From contig CAMDWG010000011.1 in the NCBI GenBank assembly GCA_945878375.1, forward strand, positions 45,146-109,145: a stretch of 64,000 nt of DNA, written 5' to 3'. A model generated the notes under the pieces. That model was given only the letters and a program-made list of their open reading frames with translations, was not told the origin of the DNA and searched no databases. Each line of letters opens with the position of its first letter. Within the stretch, counting starts at the first letter, position 1. This DNA is from Roseomonas mucosa (GTDB taxonomy: Bacteria; Pseudomonadota; Alphaproteobacteria; Acetobacterales; Acetobacteraceae). Position numbers and translations under genes: made by a program. Below, piece by piece: positions 34,666-42,431 of this stretch.

Positions 34666-35427
34666 ATGGCTGCAACGGGCGCGCTGACCGGGCAGGTCGC
34701 GATCATCACCGGCGGCAGCCGCGGCATCGGGCGCGCCATCGCGCTGCTTTTCGCGGAGCACGGCGCCGATATCGCTTTCTGCCACCTGCGCGACGCTGAT
34801 GGCGCGGCGGAGGTCGCGGCCGGCATCGAGGCGCTTGGCCGCCGCGCCTTCGCGGCGGATGTCGATGTCGCCGACCTGCCGGGGCTGCGCGCCTTCATCG
34901 CCGGCGCCGAGGCCGCGCTCGGCCCCTGCGATGTGCTGGTGAACAATGCGGGCCTGAACCTGCGCGGCCCGATCGAGACGATCACGGAAGAGATGTTCGA
35001 CCGCGTCATGGGCGTGCATGTCCGCGCCAGCTTCTTCGCCGCCCAGGCGGTCTGGGCGGGGATGGCCGCGCGGGGCAGGGGGCGGATCATCACCACCGCC
35101 AGCCAGCTGGCCTTCAAGGGCGCGGCCGGGATCGTGCCCTATTGCACGGCCAAGGCCGCGCTGGTGGGCATGACCCGCGCTTTGGCCCGCGAAGGCGCGC
35201 CGAAGGGCATATTGGTCAACGCCATCGCCCCAGGCCCGGTCGCCAGCGACCTGACCGCGCAACTCGGCCCCGACTGGGCGGCGAAGACGGGCGCGACCCT
35301 GCCGCTTGGCCGCATCGGCCAGCCGGAGGAGATTGCGGCCGCCGCGCTGCTGCTGGCCTCCTCGCCGGGCGGAGATTTCTTCGTCGGCGCCACCCTGTCG
35401 CCCAATGGCGGCGACGTGATGCATTAG
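34666..35427 (+). CDS. Short-chain dehydrogenase/reductase
   Basis: A 253-residue classical SDR. It has the cofactor motif TGGSRGIGRAIA (about 15-26), the structural NNAG (LVNNAGLN), the active site Ser in TTASQLAF and Y-x-x-x-K in PYCTAKAAL. The C-terminus NGGDVMH is FabG-like (3-oxoacyl-reductase group), but the family has many substrates. The start is ATG 34666. Six bases separate its stop from the GNAT gene. Confidence 0.9.
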   Translation: MAATGALTGQVAIITGGSRGIGRAIALLFAEHGADIAFCHLRDADGAAEVAAGIEALGRRAFAADVDVADLPGLRAFIAGAEAALGPCDVLVNNAGLNLRGPIETITEEMFDRVMGVHVRASFFAAQAVWAGMAARGRGRIITTASQLAFKGAAGIVPYCTAKAALVGMTRALAREGAPKGILVNAIAPGPVASDLTAQLGPDWAAKTGATLPLGRIGQPEEIAAAALLLASSPGGDFFVGATLSPNGGDVMH

Positions 35428-35433
35428 CCGCGC

Positions 35434-36270
35434 ATGACCGCCATCCGCACCCTGACCCCGCAGCAGGCCCAGCGTGCCGTGGAATGGGCCGCGGCGGAGG
35501 GATGGAACCCGGGTCTTGCCGACCTTGGTGCCTTCCTGGCGCAGGACGCTGGGCTGTTCCTGGGCGCTTTCCAGGGGGACGGCCTGCTCTCCGTCATCTC
35601 GGCCACGCGCTACGATCCGGGTTTCGGCTTCATCGGCTTCTACATCGCGAAGCCCGAGGTGCGTGGGCAGGGGCATGGCATCGCGGTTTGGCGCGCGGCC
35701 ATGCGCCAGCTCGAAGGCCGGCTGATCGGCCTCGACGGCGTGGTGGCGCAGCAGGCGAACTACCGGAGATCGGGCTTTGCCCTGGCCTGGAACAATATCC
35801 GCTTCGGGGGCGATGCACTGATGTTGCCCGCGCCGCGCGCCCACATCGTGCCCGCCCTGTCCGTTCCCTTCGCCGCGATCGAGGCGCTGGACCGCCAGGT
35901 GTTTCCCGCCCCCCGCCCCGCCTTTCTCCGCGCCTGGCTCGGCGCGCCAGGCCATGTCGCGCTGGCGCTGCTTGAGGATGGGGAGGTGGCTGGCTTTGGT
36001 GTCATCCGCCCGAGCCACAACGGCCACAAGATCGCCCCCCTGGTCACCGCGACCGAGGGCCAGGCCGAATCGCTGGTCGCCGCGCTGCTGGTGCGCGTCG
36101 CGCCGGGGCCCGTTTTCCTCGATGTGCCGGAGCCGCATGACGCGGCGGTCGGGCTGGCCGAACGACTCGGCCTGAAGCCGGTCTTCGAGACGGCGCGGAT
36201 GTATACGGGCCCGGCGCCCGCGGTCGCGATGGACCGGCTCTTCGGCATCGCCAGCTTCGAACTCGGGTAG
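35434..36270 (+). CDS. Two-domain GNAT-family acetyltransferase
   Basis: A 278-residue protein. The N-terminal GNAT fold (about 1-130) carries the acetyl-CoA-binding loop VRGQGHGIAVWRAAM. A second, degenerate acetyltransferase-like domain (about 140-278) ends RLGLKPVFETARMYTGP. This layout, a GNAT domain followed by an Acetyltransf_18-like domain, is seen in YitH-like proteins. The acceptor substrate is unknown. It is cotranscribed with the SDR gene (6-base gap) and followed by the HerA-like ATPase 32 bases later. Confidence 0.87.
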   Translation: MTAIRTLTPQQAQRAVEWAAAEGWNPGLADLGAFLAQDAGLFLGAFQGDGLLSVISATRYDPGFGFIGFYIAKPEVRGQGHGIAVWRAAMRQLEGRLIGLDGVVAQQANYRRSGFALAWNNIRFGGDALMLPAPRAHIVPALSVPFAAIEALDRQVFPAPRPAFLRAWLGAPGHVALALLEDGEVAGFGVIRPSHNGHKIAPLVTATEGQAESLVAALLVRVAPGPVFLDVPEPHDAAVGLAERLGLKPVFETARMYTGPAPAVAMDRLFGIASFELG

Positions 36271-36302
36271 CCAGCCCGCCCGCCCCCGGCTAAGCGGGCG
36301 CC

Positions 36303-37784
36303 ATGACGATCCGGATCGAGATCGGCGCCACCCAGGCGGGCGCGCCCGCGACGCTCGACCTCGAGGAACTGCTGGCGACGCGGCTGCTCGTCCAGGGCAA
36401 TTCGGGCTCGGGCAAGTCGCATCTGCTGCGGCGGCTGCTGGAACAATCGGCTCCCTGGGTGCAGCAGGCGGTGATCGACCCCGAGGGCGATTTCGTCACC
36501 CTCGGCGACCGATTCGGCCATCTGGTGCTGGACGCGGCCGAGTCGGGGCTGGCCGGGCTGAAGCGCGCCGCCGAAGGCGTGCGGCGCCACCGCGTCTCCG
36601 TGGTTCTGAACCTCGAGAACCTGGAAGTGGACAGCCAGCTGCGCCATGCCGCGGCCTTCCTGGACGGGCTGTTCAACACCGAACGCGACGCCTGGTCGCC
36701 CATGCTGGTCGTGGTGGATGAGGCGCAGCTTTTTGCCCCCGCCATGGGCAGCGATGTCTCGGACGAGGCGCGGCGTACTTCGCTCGCCGCCATGACGGAT
36801 CTCATGTGCCGCGGGCGCAAGCGCGGGCTGGCGGGGATCGTCGCCACCCAGCGCCTTGCGAAGCTTGCCAAGAATGTCGCGGCCGAGGCCTCCAACTTCC
36901 TGATGGGGCGCACCTTCCTCGACATCGACATGGCCCGCGCGGCCGATCTGCTGGGGATGGAGCGCCGCCAGGCGGAGATGTTCCGCGACCTGGCGCGTGG
37001 GCATTTCGTGGCGCTCGGCCCAGCCATCTCTCGCCGCCCGCTGCCGCTCAGGATCGGGGAGGTGGAGACCGGCACGCGCGGCGGCGGGCCGAAGCTGGTG
37101 TCACCGCCCGGCGCGGCTTCGGAGGAGGCGCGGGAGATGATCCTGAAGGCCGCCGCCGCCCCGGAACCGCGCACTCCGCCGCCGCGCCGCGCCCCCGCCC
37201 CCGCGCCCGACATCGCCGCCCAACTGGCCGCCGCGCGCCCGGTGGCGGTGCATGAGAAGGTGGCGGAGGCGCCATCGGACGAAGACCGCGCGGCCCGCGC
37301 GACCCAGCTCGCCCAGGTGCTCCGGCAATTGATGACGGAGCCGGAGGCCGCCTTCCGCCAGCCGGCCGTGCTCTACCAGGATTTCCTGGTGCGTCTGAAG
37401 ATCGCGCGGCTCGGCGCGCCGCCCGACCTCGTCGCGTTCCGCCGCATGCTGGCGCTCGCCCGCGCCGGGGTGGATGAGGCGGCGCTGGCCACCGACCCGC
37501 AATGGCCCGAAGTCGCCGCGCAGGCCGCCGCGCTGCCGGAGGATACGCAGGGCGTCTACCTGCTGCTGGCCGGTGCCGCGCTATCGGCGCGGCCCTGCCC
37601 GTCGGATGAGGCGATCGCGCGCGCCTATGGCAGCCGTTCGCCCGGCCGTGCGCGGCGGCTGCTGGAATGGCTGGAAGGGCAGGGCGCCATCGTCTGCCGC
37701 ACCGATGCGCTTGGGCGGCGGATCGTGGCCCTCACCGGCTCGGGGCGAGAGACGGCGGCGGGCGATCCGGCGGATCGGGGGTAG
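36303..37784 (+). CDS. HerA-like (DUF87/DUF853) ATPase
   Basis: A 493-residue ATPase of the HerA/FtsK superfamily. It has P-loop GNSGSGKSH (32-40), DPEGDFVTLGD, Walker B MLVVVDEAQLFAP, and an arginine-rich TDLMCRGRKRGLAGIVATQRLAKL. Residues about 260-310 form a Pro/Ala-rich linker. The C-terminal 180 residues are helical and end in a winged-helix-like LLEWLEGQGAIVCRTDALGRRIV. HerA-type proteins translocate DNA, normally with the nuclease NurA, which is absent here. It may act in repair, defence or plasmid handling; its role is unknown. Confidence 0.85.
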   Translation: MTIRIEIGATQAGAPATLDLEELLATRLLVQGNSGSGKSHLLRRLLEQSAPWVQQAVIDPEGDFVTLGDRFGHLVLDAAESGLAGLKRAAEGVRRHRVSVVLNLENLEVDSQLRHAAAFLDGLFNTERDAWSPMLVVVDEAQLFAPAMGSDVSDEARRTSLAAMTDLMCRGRKRGLAGIVATQRLAKLAKNVAAEASNFLMGRTFLDIDMARAADLLGMERRQAEMFRDLARGHFVALGPAISRRPLPLRIGEVETGTRGGGPKLVSPPGAASEEAREMILKAAAAPEPRTPPPRRAPAPAPDIAAQLAAARPVAVHEKVAEAPSDEDRAARATQLAQVLRQLMTEPEAAFRQPAVLYQDFLVRLKIARLGAPPDLVAFRRMLALARAGVDEAALATDPQWPEVAAQAAALPEDTQGVYLLLAGAALSARPCPSDEAIARAYGSRSPGRARRLLEWLEGQGAIVCRTDALGRRIVALTGSGRETAAGDPADRG

Positions 37785-37831
37785 CGGGTTCCGCCAGCGG
37801 GCCCGCTTGAGCCGCCAAGCGCGGCCGCGCT

Positions 37832-38962
37832 CTACCCGCTGCTGGGCCAGGGGCTGCGCGGCGCATCGCCGCGCGGGGCGGGGCGGCGATGCCGGGCGGC
37901 TTCGACCATCAGCATCTCGCCGAGATTTTCCTGCGTCAGCAGCCCGATCAGCCGGCCCGCGCCATCCGTGACACCGACCGGCGCGGCCGCGTCCTGCATC
38001 GCCCGCAGCGCATCCTCAAGCGGCGCGCGATGCGGCACCACCGCCACATCCGACTGCATCGCCCCCAGCACGGCGCCCTCCGGGCCGGTTTCCTGCAAGG
38101 CGCGGATCATGTCGGCGCGGGTCAGGATGCCCCGCAGCCGGCCCGATGCGTCGAGCACGGGGAAGTCGGTCTGCGTGGTCCGCAACAGCAGCTCCACCGC
38201 ATCGGCGATCCGCGCGGCGGTGGGCAGCGTCTCGAAGCGGGTCACCATCGCATCCGCCGCCACCATGCCCCGCGACAGCTCCCGCAATTGCATCGCCTGG
38301 CTTTCCACCCCCGCGCCGAGCCAGACGAACAACGCGACGAAGACCAGCAGCGGCGCCCCGCCGAGCAGGCCCAGCAGCCCCATCCCGAAGGCCAGCGCCT
38401 GGCCGATGCTGGCCGCCACATCCGTCGCGCGCCGATTGCCCAGCCGCATGCCGAGCAGGGCGCGCAGCACGCGCCCGCCATCCATCGGGAAGGCCGGGAT
38501 CAGGTTGAATACCACCAGCGTGACATTCACCCAGAACAGCCGCGCCAGCAGCGACTGGCCCGGATCCTCCAGCCCCGCCATCGCCGCCACATCCGGCACG
38601 CCGCCGAGCGGCAGCAGCAGCAGTGTCGCGATCGCCACATTCACCGCCGGCCCGGCCAGCGCCACCACCAGCTCCTCGGCTGGCTTTTCCGGGATGCGGT
38701 CCAGCCGCGCGACGCCGCCGATGGGCAGCAGCGTGATGTCGGGGGTCGCGATGCCGTAGCGCCGCGCGGCCAGGACATGGCCGAATTCATGCAGCAGGAC
38801 GCAGGCGAAGATCAGGGTGATGAAGGCAACACCCTGGATCGCCTCTGGCATTCCGCCCCGCATCCCATGCGCCAGCCCGATCCAGGCCAGCAGCAGCAGG
38901 AAGGTGAGGTGCAACCGGATCTCGGTGCCGAGAACCCGGCCAAGTGGGATCGCCCAGCTCAT
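37832..38962 (-). CDS. Site-2 protease family (M50) metallopeptidase with CBS domains
   Basis: A 376-residue intramembrane zinc protease. It has about six hydrophobic segments, the zinc motif HEFGH (58-62) and the third ligand Asp161 in NLIPAFPMDGGR. Two CBS domains follow in the C-terminal cytoplasmic part (about 240-365: MVTRFETLPTAARIADAVE and DVAVVPHRAPLEDALRAM). The membrane plus CBS architecture matches the SpoIVFB-like group III. Targets are unknown; such enzymes often cleave anti-sigma factors. It converges on the HerA-like ATPase gene. Confidence 0.92.
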   Translation of the reverse strand: MSWAIPLGRVLGTEIRLHLTFLLLLAWIGLAHGMRGGMPEAIQGVAFITLIFACVLLHEFGHVLAARRYGIATPDITLLPIGGVARLDRIPEKPAEELVVALAGPAVNVAIATLLLLPLGGVPDVAAMAGLEDPGQSLLARLFWVNVTLVVFNLIPAFPMDGGRVLRALLGMRLGNRRATDVAASIGQALAFGMGLLGLLGGAPLLVFVALFVWLGAGVESQAMQLRELSRGMVAADAMVTRFETLPTAARIADAVELLLRTTQTDFPVLDASGRLRGILTRADMIRALQETGPEGAVLGAMQSDVAVVPHRAPLEDALRAMQDAAAPVGVTDGAGRLIGLLTQENLGEMLMVEAARHRRPAPRGDAPRSPWPSSG

Positions 38963-39019
38963 CCGTTATCCTCCCCGTCGCTGCGCCATGCAGCACAAGG
39001 CGGGAGGTGGACTGCAGAA

Positions 39020-39136
39020 CCCTCTCCCCCCGCAGGGGGGAGAGGGCAGGGTGAGGGGGGCTATGAAGGCGGATAAAGCCTAGCCCGGCCTGGACGTCCC
39101 CCTCACCCAACCCTCTCCCCGATGAGGGGGAGAGGG
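39020..39136. repeat. Head-to-head pair of C/G-rich palindromic repeats
   Basis: Unit A: CCCTCTCCCCCC-GCA-GGGGGGAGAGGG (39020-39046), then GGGTGAGGGGG (39049-39059). After 38 bases comes the mirror image: CCCCCTCACCC (39098-39108), then CCCTCTCCCC-GATGA-GGGGAGAGGG (39111-39136). The two units form a large inverted repeat downstream of the lipocalin gene and upstream of the site-2 protease, both on the minus strand. A related set lies at 47.0-47.4 kb, so this is a dispersed intergenic repeat family. Confidence 0.85.
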
Positions 39137-39171
39137 CCCGAAGCCCAGCTTACGACCGCGCCTGATGGACC

Positions 39172-39711
39172 TCAGCGCGCCAGTTGCGGGGTTGGTTGCA
39201 GGCGGGCGATGTCGAAGCCCTGCGCGGCGGCGGTGCCGATGGCGGCGGCGTAATCGCCCTCCGTCATCCTGGGCGTGCGCGACAGCACCCAGAGGAAGTT
39301 GCGGCTGGGCGTGCCGACGACCGCCCAGCGATAATCGGGGTCGAGCCCGATCACCCAGTAGTCGCCATAGAAGGGCCAGAAGAAGGTGACGCGGAGCCTC
39401 GCATTGCCGCTGCCTTCCACCGCATAGGCCCGCGCGGTCGCCACCGCTTCCGCGTTGCCCGCGCCGGCATCGACGCAGCGATTGGTGACGCCCACCTGCC
39501 CATCCGGGCGCAGCGCGTAGGTGGCGGTGGTCTCCACGCAGCGCCGGCTGCCGCCATCCTGGAAGGAATTCGGCAGCCGCGCGATCTCGTACCAGGTGCC
39601 GAGGTAGCGCTGCAGATCGACGCTGGCGACGGTCCGCACCGGCGGGCCTTCCGGCGGCGGCGCGTCGCAGGCGCCCAGCAGCAGCAGGGCGAGGACAGCA
39701 AGCCGCTTCAT
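39172..39711 (-). CDS. blc: Lipocalin-family lipoprotein (Blc-like)
   Basis: A 179-residue lipoprotein. The signal peptide ends in lipobox LLLGAC with Cys15. The mature part is a bacterial lipocalin: LGTWYEIARLPNSFQ (the GTWYE signature), then a Cys pair, a central FYGDYWVIGLDPDYRWAVVG and FLWVLSRTP. Blc-type lipocalins bind fatty acids or lysophospholipids at the outer membrane under envelope stress. The ATG overlaps the upstream deacetylase stop by four bases (39708-39711), so the two are translationally coupled. Confidence 0.93.
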   Translation of the reverse strand: MKRLAVLALLLLGACDAPPPEGPPVRTVASVDLQRYLGTWYEIARLPNSFQDGGSRRCVETTATYALRPDGQVGVTNRCVDAGAGNAEAVATARAYAVEGSGNARLRVTFFWPFYGDYWVIGLDPDYRWAVVGTPSRNFLWVLSRTPRMTEGDYAAAIGTAAAQGFDIARLQPTPQLAR

Positions 39712-40622
39712 GCTTCGGTTCCCTTCGTGCAGCCCGGCACCACCCCGGCGGGCAAGGCGGCGACATGGTCGAAGATGGCGCCGGCGGTGGTGATCCAGAC
39801 ATCCCCCCGCGCCTGTGCCACCACCGACAGCGCACGCCGCAGCACGCGGAGCCGGTGCGGCTGGCCGATGATGTAGGGGTGCAGCGCGATGCCCATGACC
39901 TGGGGCAGGCCATCGGCGCGCAGCTGGCGCAGCCTTTCCTCGAAATCATCCACGATCATCCGCGCGAAGGCCTCGGCCGATTCGCGGCGGGCGACGATGG
40001 CGGGGATGTCGTTGACCTCCTGCGGATAGGGCATCGCCAGCAGCGGGCCGCCGCGCGTCCGCATCCAGACCGGCGCGTCATCGGCGCACCAGTTCATGGT
40101 GTAGCGATAGCCAGCCTCGGCCAGCAGGTCCGGGGTGGTGCGGCTTTCCGCGATCCAGGGGGACAGCCAGCCGCGCGGCGCGCTTCCCTCATGCCGGGCG
40201 ATGGCCTCGGTCGACTCGGCGATCAGGCGGCGTTCCTCGGCCTCCGGCAGCACCGATTGGCGTTCGGAATTGGTGCGGCCATGGCCGGCCATCTCGTCGC
40301 CACGCGCCCGATGCGCGGCCACCAGATCCGGCGCGTAGTCGTACATCGCGCTGTTGAGCAGCACGGTCGCGGGCATCGCGACCTCCCCCAGCAGATCCAG
40401 CAGCCGCCAGCCCCCGACCCGGTTGCCGTAGTCGCGCCAGGCGAAGTTCAGCACATCCGGCTGCGGCCCGCCGGGCGCGAGTTCCGCGCCCAGCCCCTCG
40501 CCAAAGGCGAAATGCTCCAGGTTGACGCCGAGATAGACGGCGAGCTTCGCCCCGCCCGGCCAGGCGTATGGCCTGCGTCCCCGCCAGGCCGTGTAGTCGT
40601 AGCGTCCATGGGTCGGCAGCAT
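39708..40622 (-). CDS. Polysaccharide deacetylase family protein (PuuE-like)
   Basis: A 304-residue carbohydrate esterase 4-type protein, without a signal peptide. Conserved segments are WPGGAKLAVYLGVNLEHF, DYGNRVGGWRLLDLL, the metal motif near EMAGHGRTNS, RGWLSPW, YRYTMNWCADDAPVWM and IALHPYIIGQPHRL. This pattern is closest to the allantoinase PuuE/peptidoglycan deacetylase group acting on small substrates in the cytoplasm. The start is ATG 40622. It overlaps the lipocalin gene by ATGA, an odd partner for a cytoplasmic enzyme. Confidence 0.88.
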   Translation of the reverse strand: MLPTHGRYDYTAWRGRRPYAWPGGAKLAVYLGVNLEHFAFGEGLGAELAPGGPQPDVLNFAWRDYGNRVGGWRLLDLLGEVAMPATVLLNSAMYDYAPDLVAAHRARGDEMAGHGRTNSERQSVLPEAEERRLIAESTEAIARHEGSAPRGWLSPWIAESRTTPDLLAEAGYRYTMNWCADDAPVWMRTRGGPLLAMPYPQEVNDIPAIVARRESAEAFARMIVDDFEERLRQLRADGLPQVMGIALHPYIIGQPHRLRVLRRALSVVAQARGDVWITTAGAIFDHVAALPAGVVPGCTKGTEA

Positions 40623-40744
40623 CGGGGCTCCTCGGCGCGCATCCGGGGCGACAGCTTGTCCCGCCCTGTCTCCACCGCAAGTGTCAGGTGAACGTGACGG
40701 GGGTGGGTGACCTGCCCGCGGGCCTGTCCTAAGGTTGCGGCGCG

Positions 40745-42424
40745 ATGTCACGGGCTGCGACAGGAATGGACCGCGCTGCGGAGGAGCTTCTCCGGCGCGA
40801 AGCAAAGGCGGCGCGCGCGCGCCTCGCCCTGCCGCTTGCGCTCGGCGTGGCGCAGGTGGCCTCCGGCATTGCCCAGGCCTGGCTCATCGCGTCCCTGATC
40901 GCCGCCTTGCTCGGCTTCGGCGCGGCGGGCTGGACGGAGCTGGGCGCGGCGGCGGCGCTGGCCTTGCTCTCGGCCGGGCTCGGCGTCGCGCAGGAACGCG
41001 CGCTGGTCGCGGCGGGGGAAGCGGCGAAGGCCCGGCTCCGCGCCACCGTCTTCGAAAGGCTGCTGGCCGAAGGCCCCGCCGACCAGCGCCCGGTCGGTGA
41101 ACGCGCCGCGCTGATCGTGGACCGGATCGAGGCGCTGGAAGGCTTCCTGACCCGCTGGCTGCCGGCGGCGGCACTCGCCGTTGCCGGGCCGCTGATGGTC
41201 GGCGCCGCCGCCTTCGCGGTGGACAGGACCAGCGGCGTGATCCTGCTGGTCGCGGGCCTGCTGGTGCCCGTCGCCATGGCGCTGACCGGCATCGGCGCCG
41301 CCCAGGCCAGCCGCCGGCAGTTCGAGGCGCTGGGGCGCCTTTCGGGCCGATTCCTCGACCGCATGCGCGGCCTGCCCACATTGGTCCTGTTCCGCCGGCA
41401 GGAGGCCGAGGCCGAGGCCTTGTCCACCGCCGCGGCGGAGTTGCGCGCCCGCACCATGAAGGTGCTGCGCGTCGCCTTCCTGTCCACCGCCGCGCTCGAT
41501 TTGCTGGCGGCGGCCGCCATCGCGGTGCTTGCCATCCGCCATGGCGCGATCCTCGGGGCGGGCCATCCGGATCCGGCGGCGGCGATCTTCTGCCTGCTGC
41601 TGGTGCCGGCCTTCTTCGCGCCGCTCCGCAGCTTCTCCCAGGCCTATCATGAGAAGCTCTCGGCACGCGGCGCGGCGGGGGACCTCGCGCCGCTGCTGGC
41701 CGAGCTCGCCGGCCCGCCCGGCCTGGTGCTGGAGGAGATGCCGCCCAAGGTCGTCGTGACCTTCCAGGATGTGCGCCTCAGCTACGACCCGGCCCGCCCG
41801 CCGGCGCTGGATGGCCTGTCCTTCCGCGTGCTGCCGGGGGAGACGCTGGTGCTGACCGGCGCCTCGGGCGCGGGGAAGTCCAGCGTGCTGCGGCTGCTGA
41901 TGGGCTTCCGCAAGCCCGATGCGGGGCGCATCGCGCTGAACGGCCAGGATGCGACGCTGCTCGCGCCCGCCGAGTTGCGGCGCCTGTCCTCCTATGTCGG
42001 GCAGCGCGCGCACCTGTTCCGCGGCACGCTGCGGGAGAATATCCGCCTCGCCCGCCCCGACGCCACCGATGCCGAGGTCGAGGCCGCCGCCGAAGCCGCG
42101 CAGGTCATGACCTTCGCCCGCGGGCTGAGCCAGGGCCTCGACACGCTGGTCGGGGAGGGGGGCTTCGGCCTGTCGGGCGGCCAGGCGCAGCGCGTGGCGG
42201 TGGCCCGCGCCTTCCTGCGCGATGCGCCGCTGGTGCTGCTGGATGAGCCGACCGCGCATCTCGACCCGGGGACGGAGGCGGATGTACTGGACAGCCTGCG
42301 CCGGCTCTGCGCCGGGCGCACCGCGATCGTCGCGACCCATAGCCGCGCCGCGCAGCGCATCCTGGGCCGGGTGCTGGAGATCGAGGCCGGCCGCGCCGCC
42401 GGCGCGCGGATGGCGGGGGAGTGA
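40745..42424 (+). CDS. cydD: Thiol reductant ABC exporter subunit CydD
   Basis: A 559-residue half-transporter: an N-terminal membrane domain of about six helices (30-310) and a C-terminal ATPase with GASGAGKSS, LSGGQAQR and VLLDEPTAHLD. CydDC exports cysteine and glutathione to the periplasm, which is needed to assemble cytochrome bd. It is followed directly by cydC (7 bases), but the oxidase genes cydAB are not in the window. ATG 40745 is used; an in-frame ATG seven codons later is less likely. Confidence 0.92.
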   Translation: MSRAATGMDRAAEELLRREAKAARARLALPLALGVAQVASGIAQAWLIASLIAALLGFGAAGWTELGAAAALALLSAGLGVAQERALVAAGEAAKARLRATVFERLLAEGPADQRPVGERAALIVDRIEALEGFLTRWLPAAALAVAGPLMVGAAAFAVDRTSGVILLVAGLLVPVAMALTGIGAAQASRRQFEALGRLSGRFLDRMRGLPTLVLFRRQEAEAEALSTAAAELRARTMKVLRVAFLSTAALDLLAAAAIAVLAIRHGAILGAGHPDPAAAIFCLLLVPAFFAPLRSFSQAYHEKLSARGAAGDLAPLLAELAGPPGLVLEEMPPKVVVTFQDVRLSYDPARPPALDGLSFRVLPGETLVLTGASGAGKSSVLRLLMGFRKPDAGRIALNGQDATLLAPAELRRLSSYVGQRAHLFRGTLRENIRLARPDATDAEVEAAAEAAQVMTFARGLSQGLDTLVGEGGFGLSGGQAQRVAVARAFLRDAPLVLLDEPTAHLDPGTEADVLDSLRRLCAGRTAIVATHSRAAQRILGRVLEIEAGRAAGARMAGE

Positions 42425-42431
42425 CGCGCGC

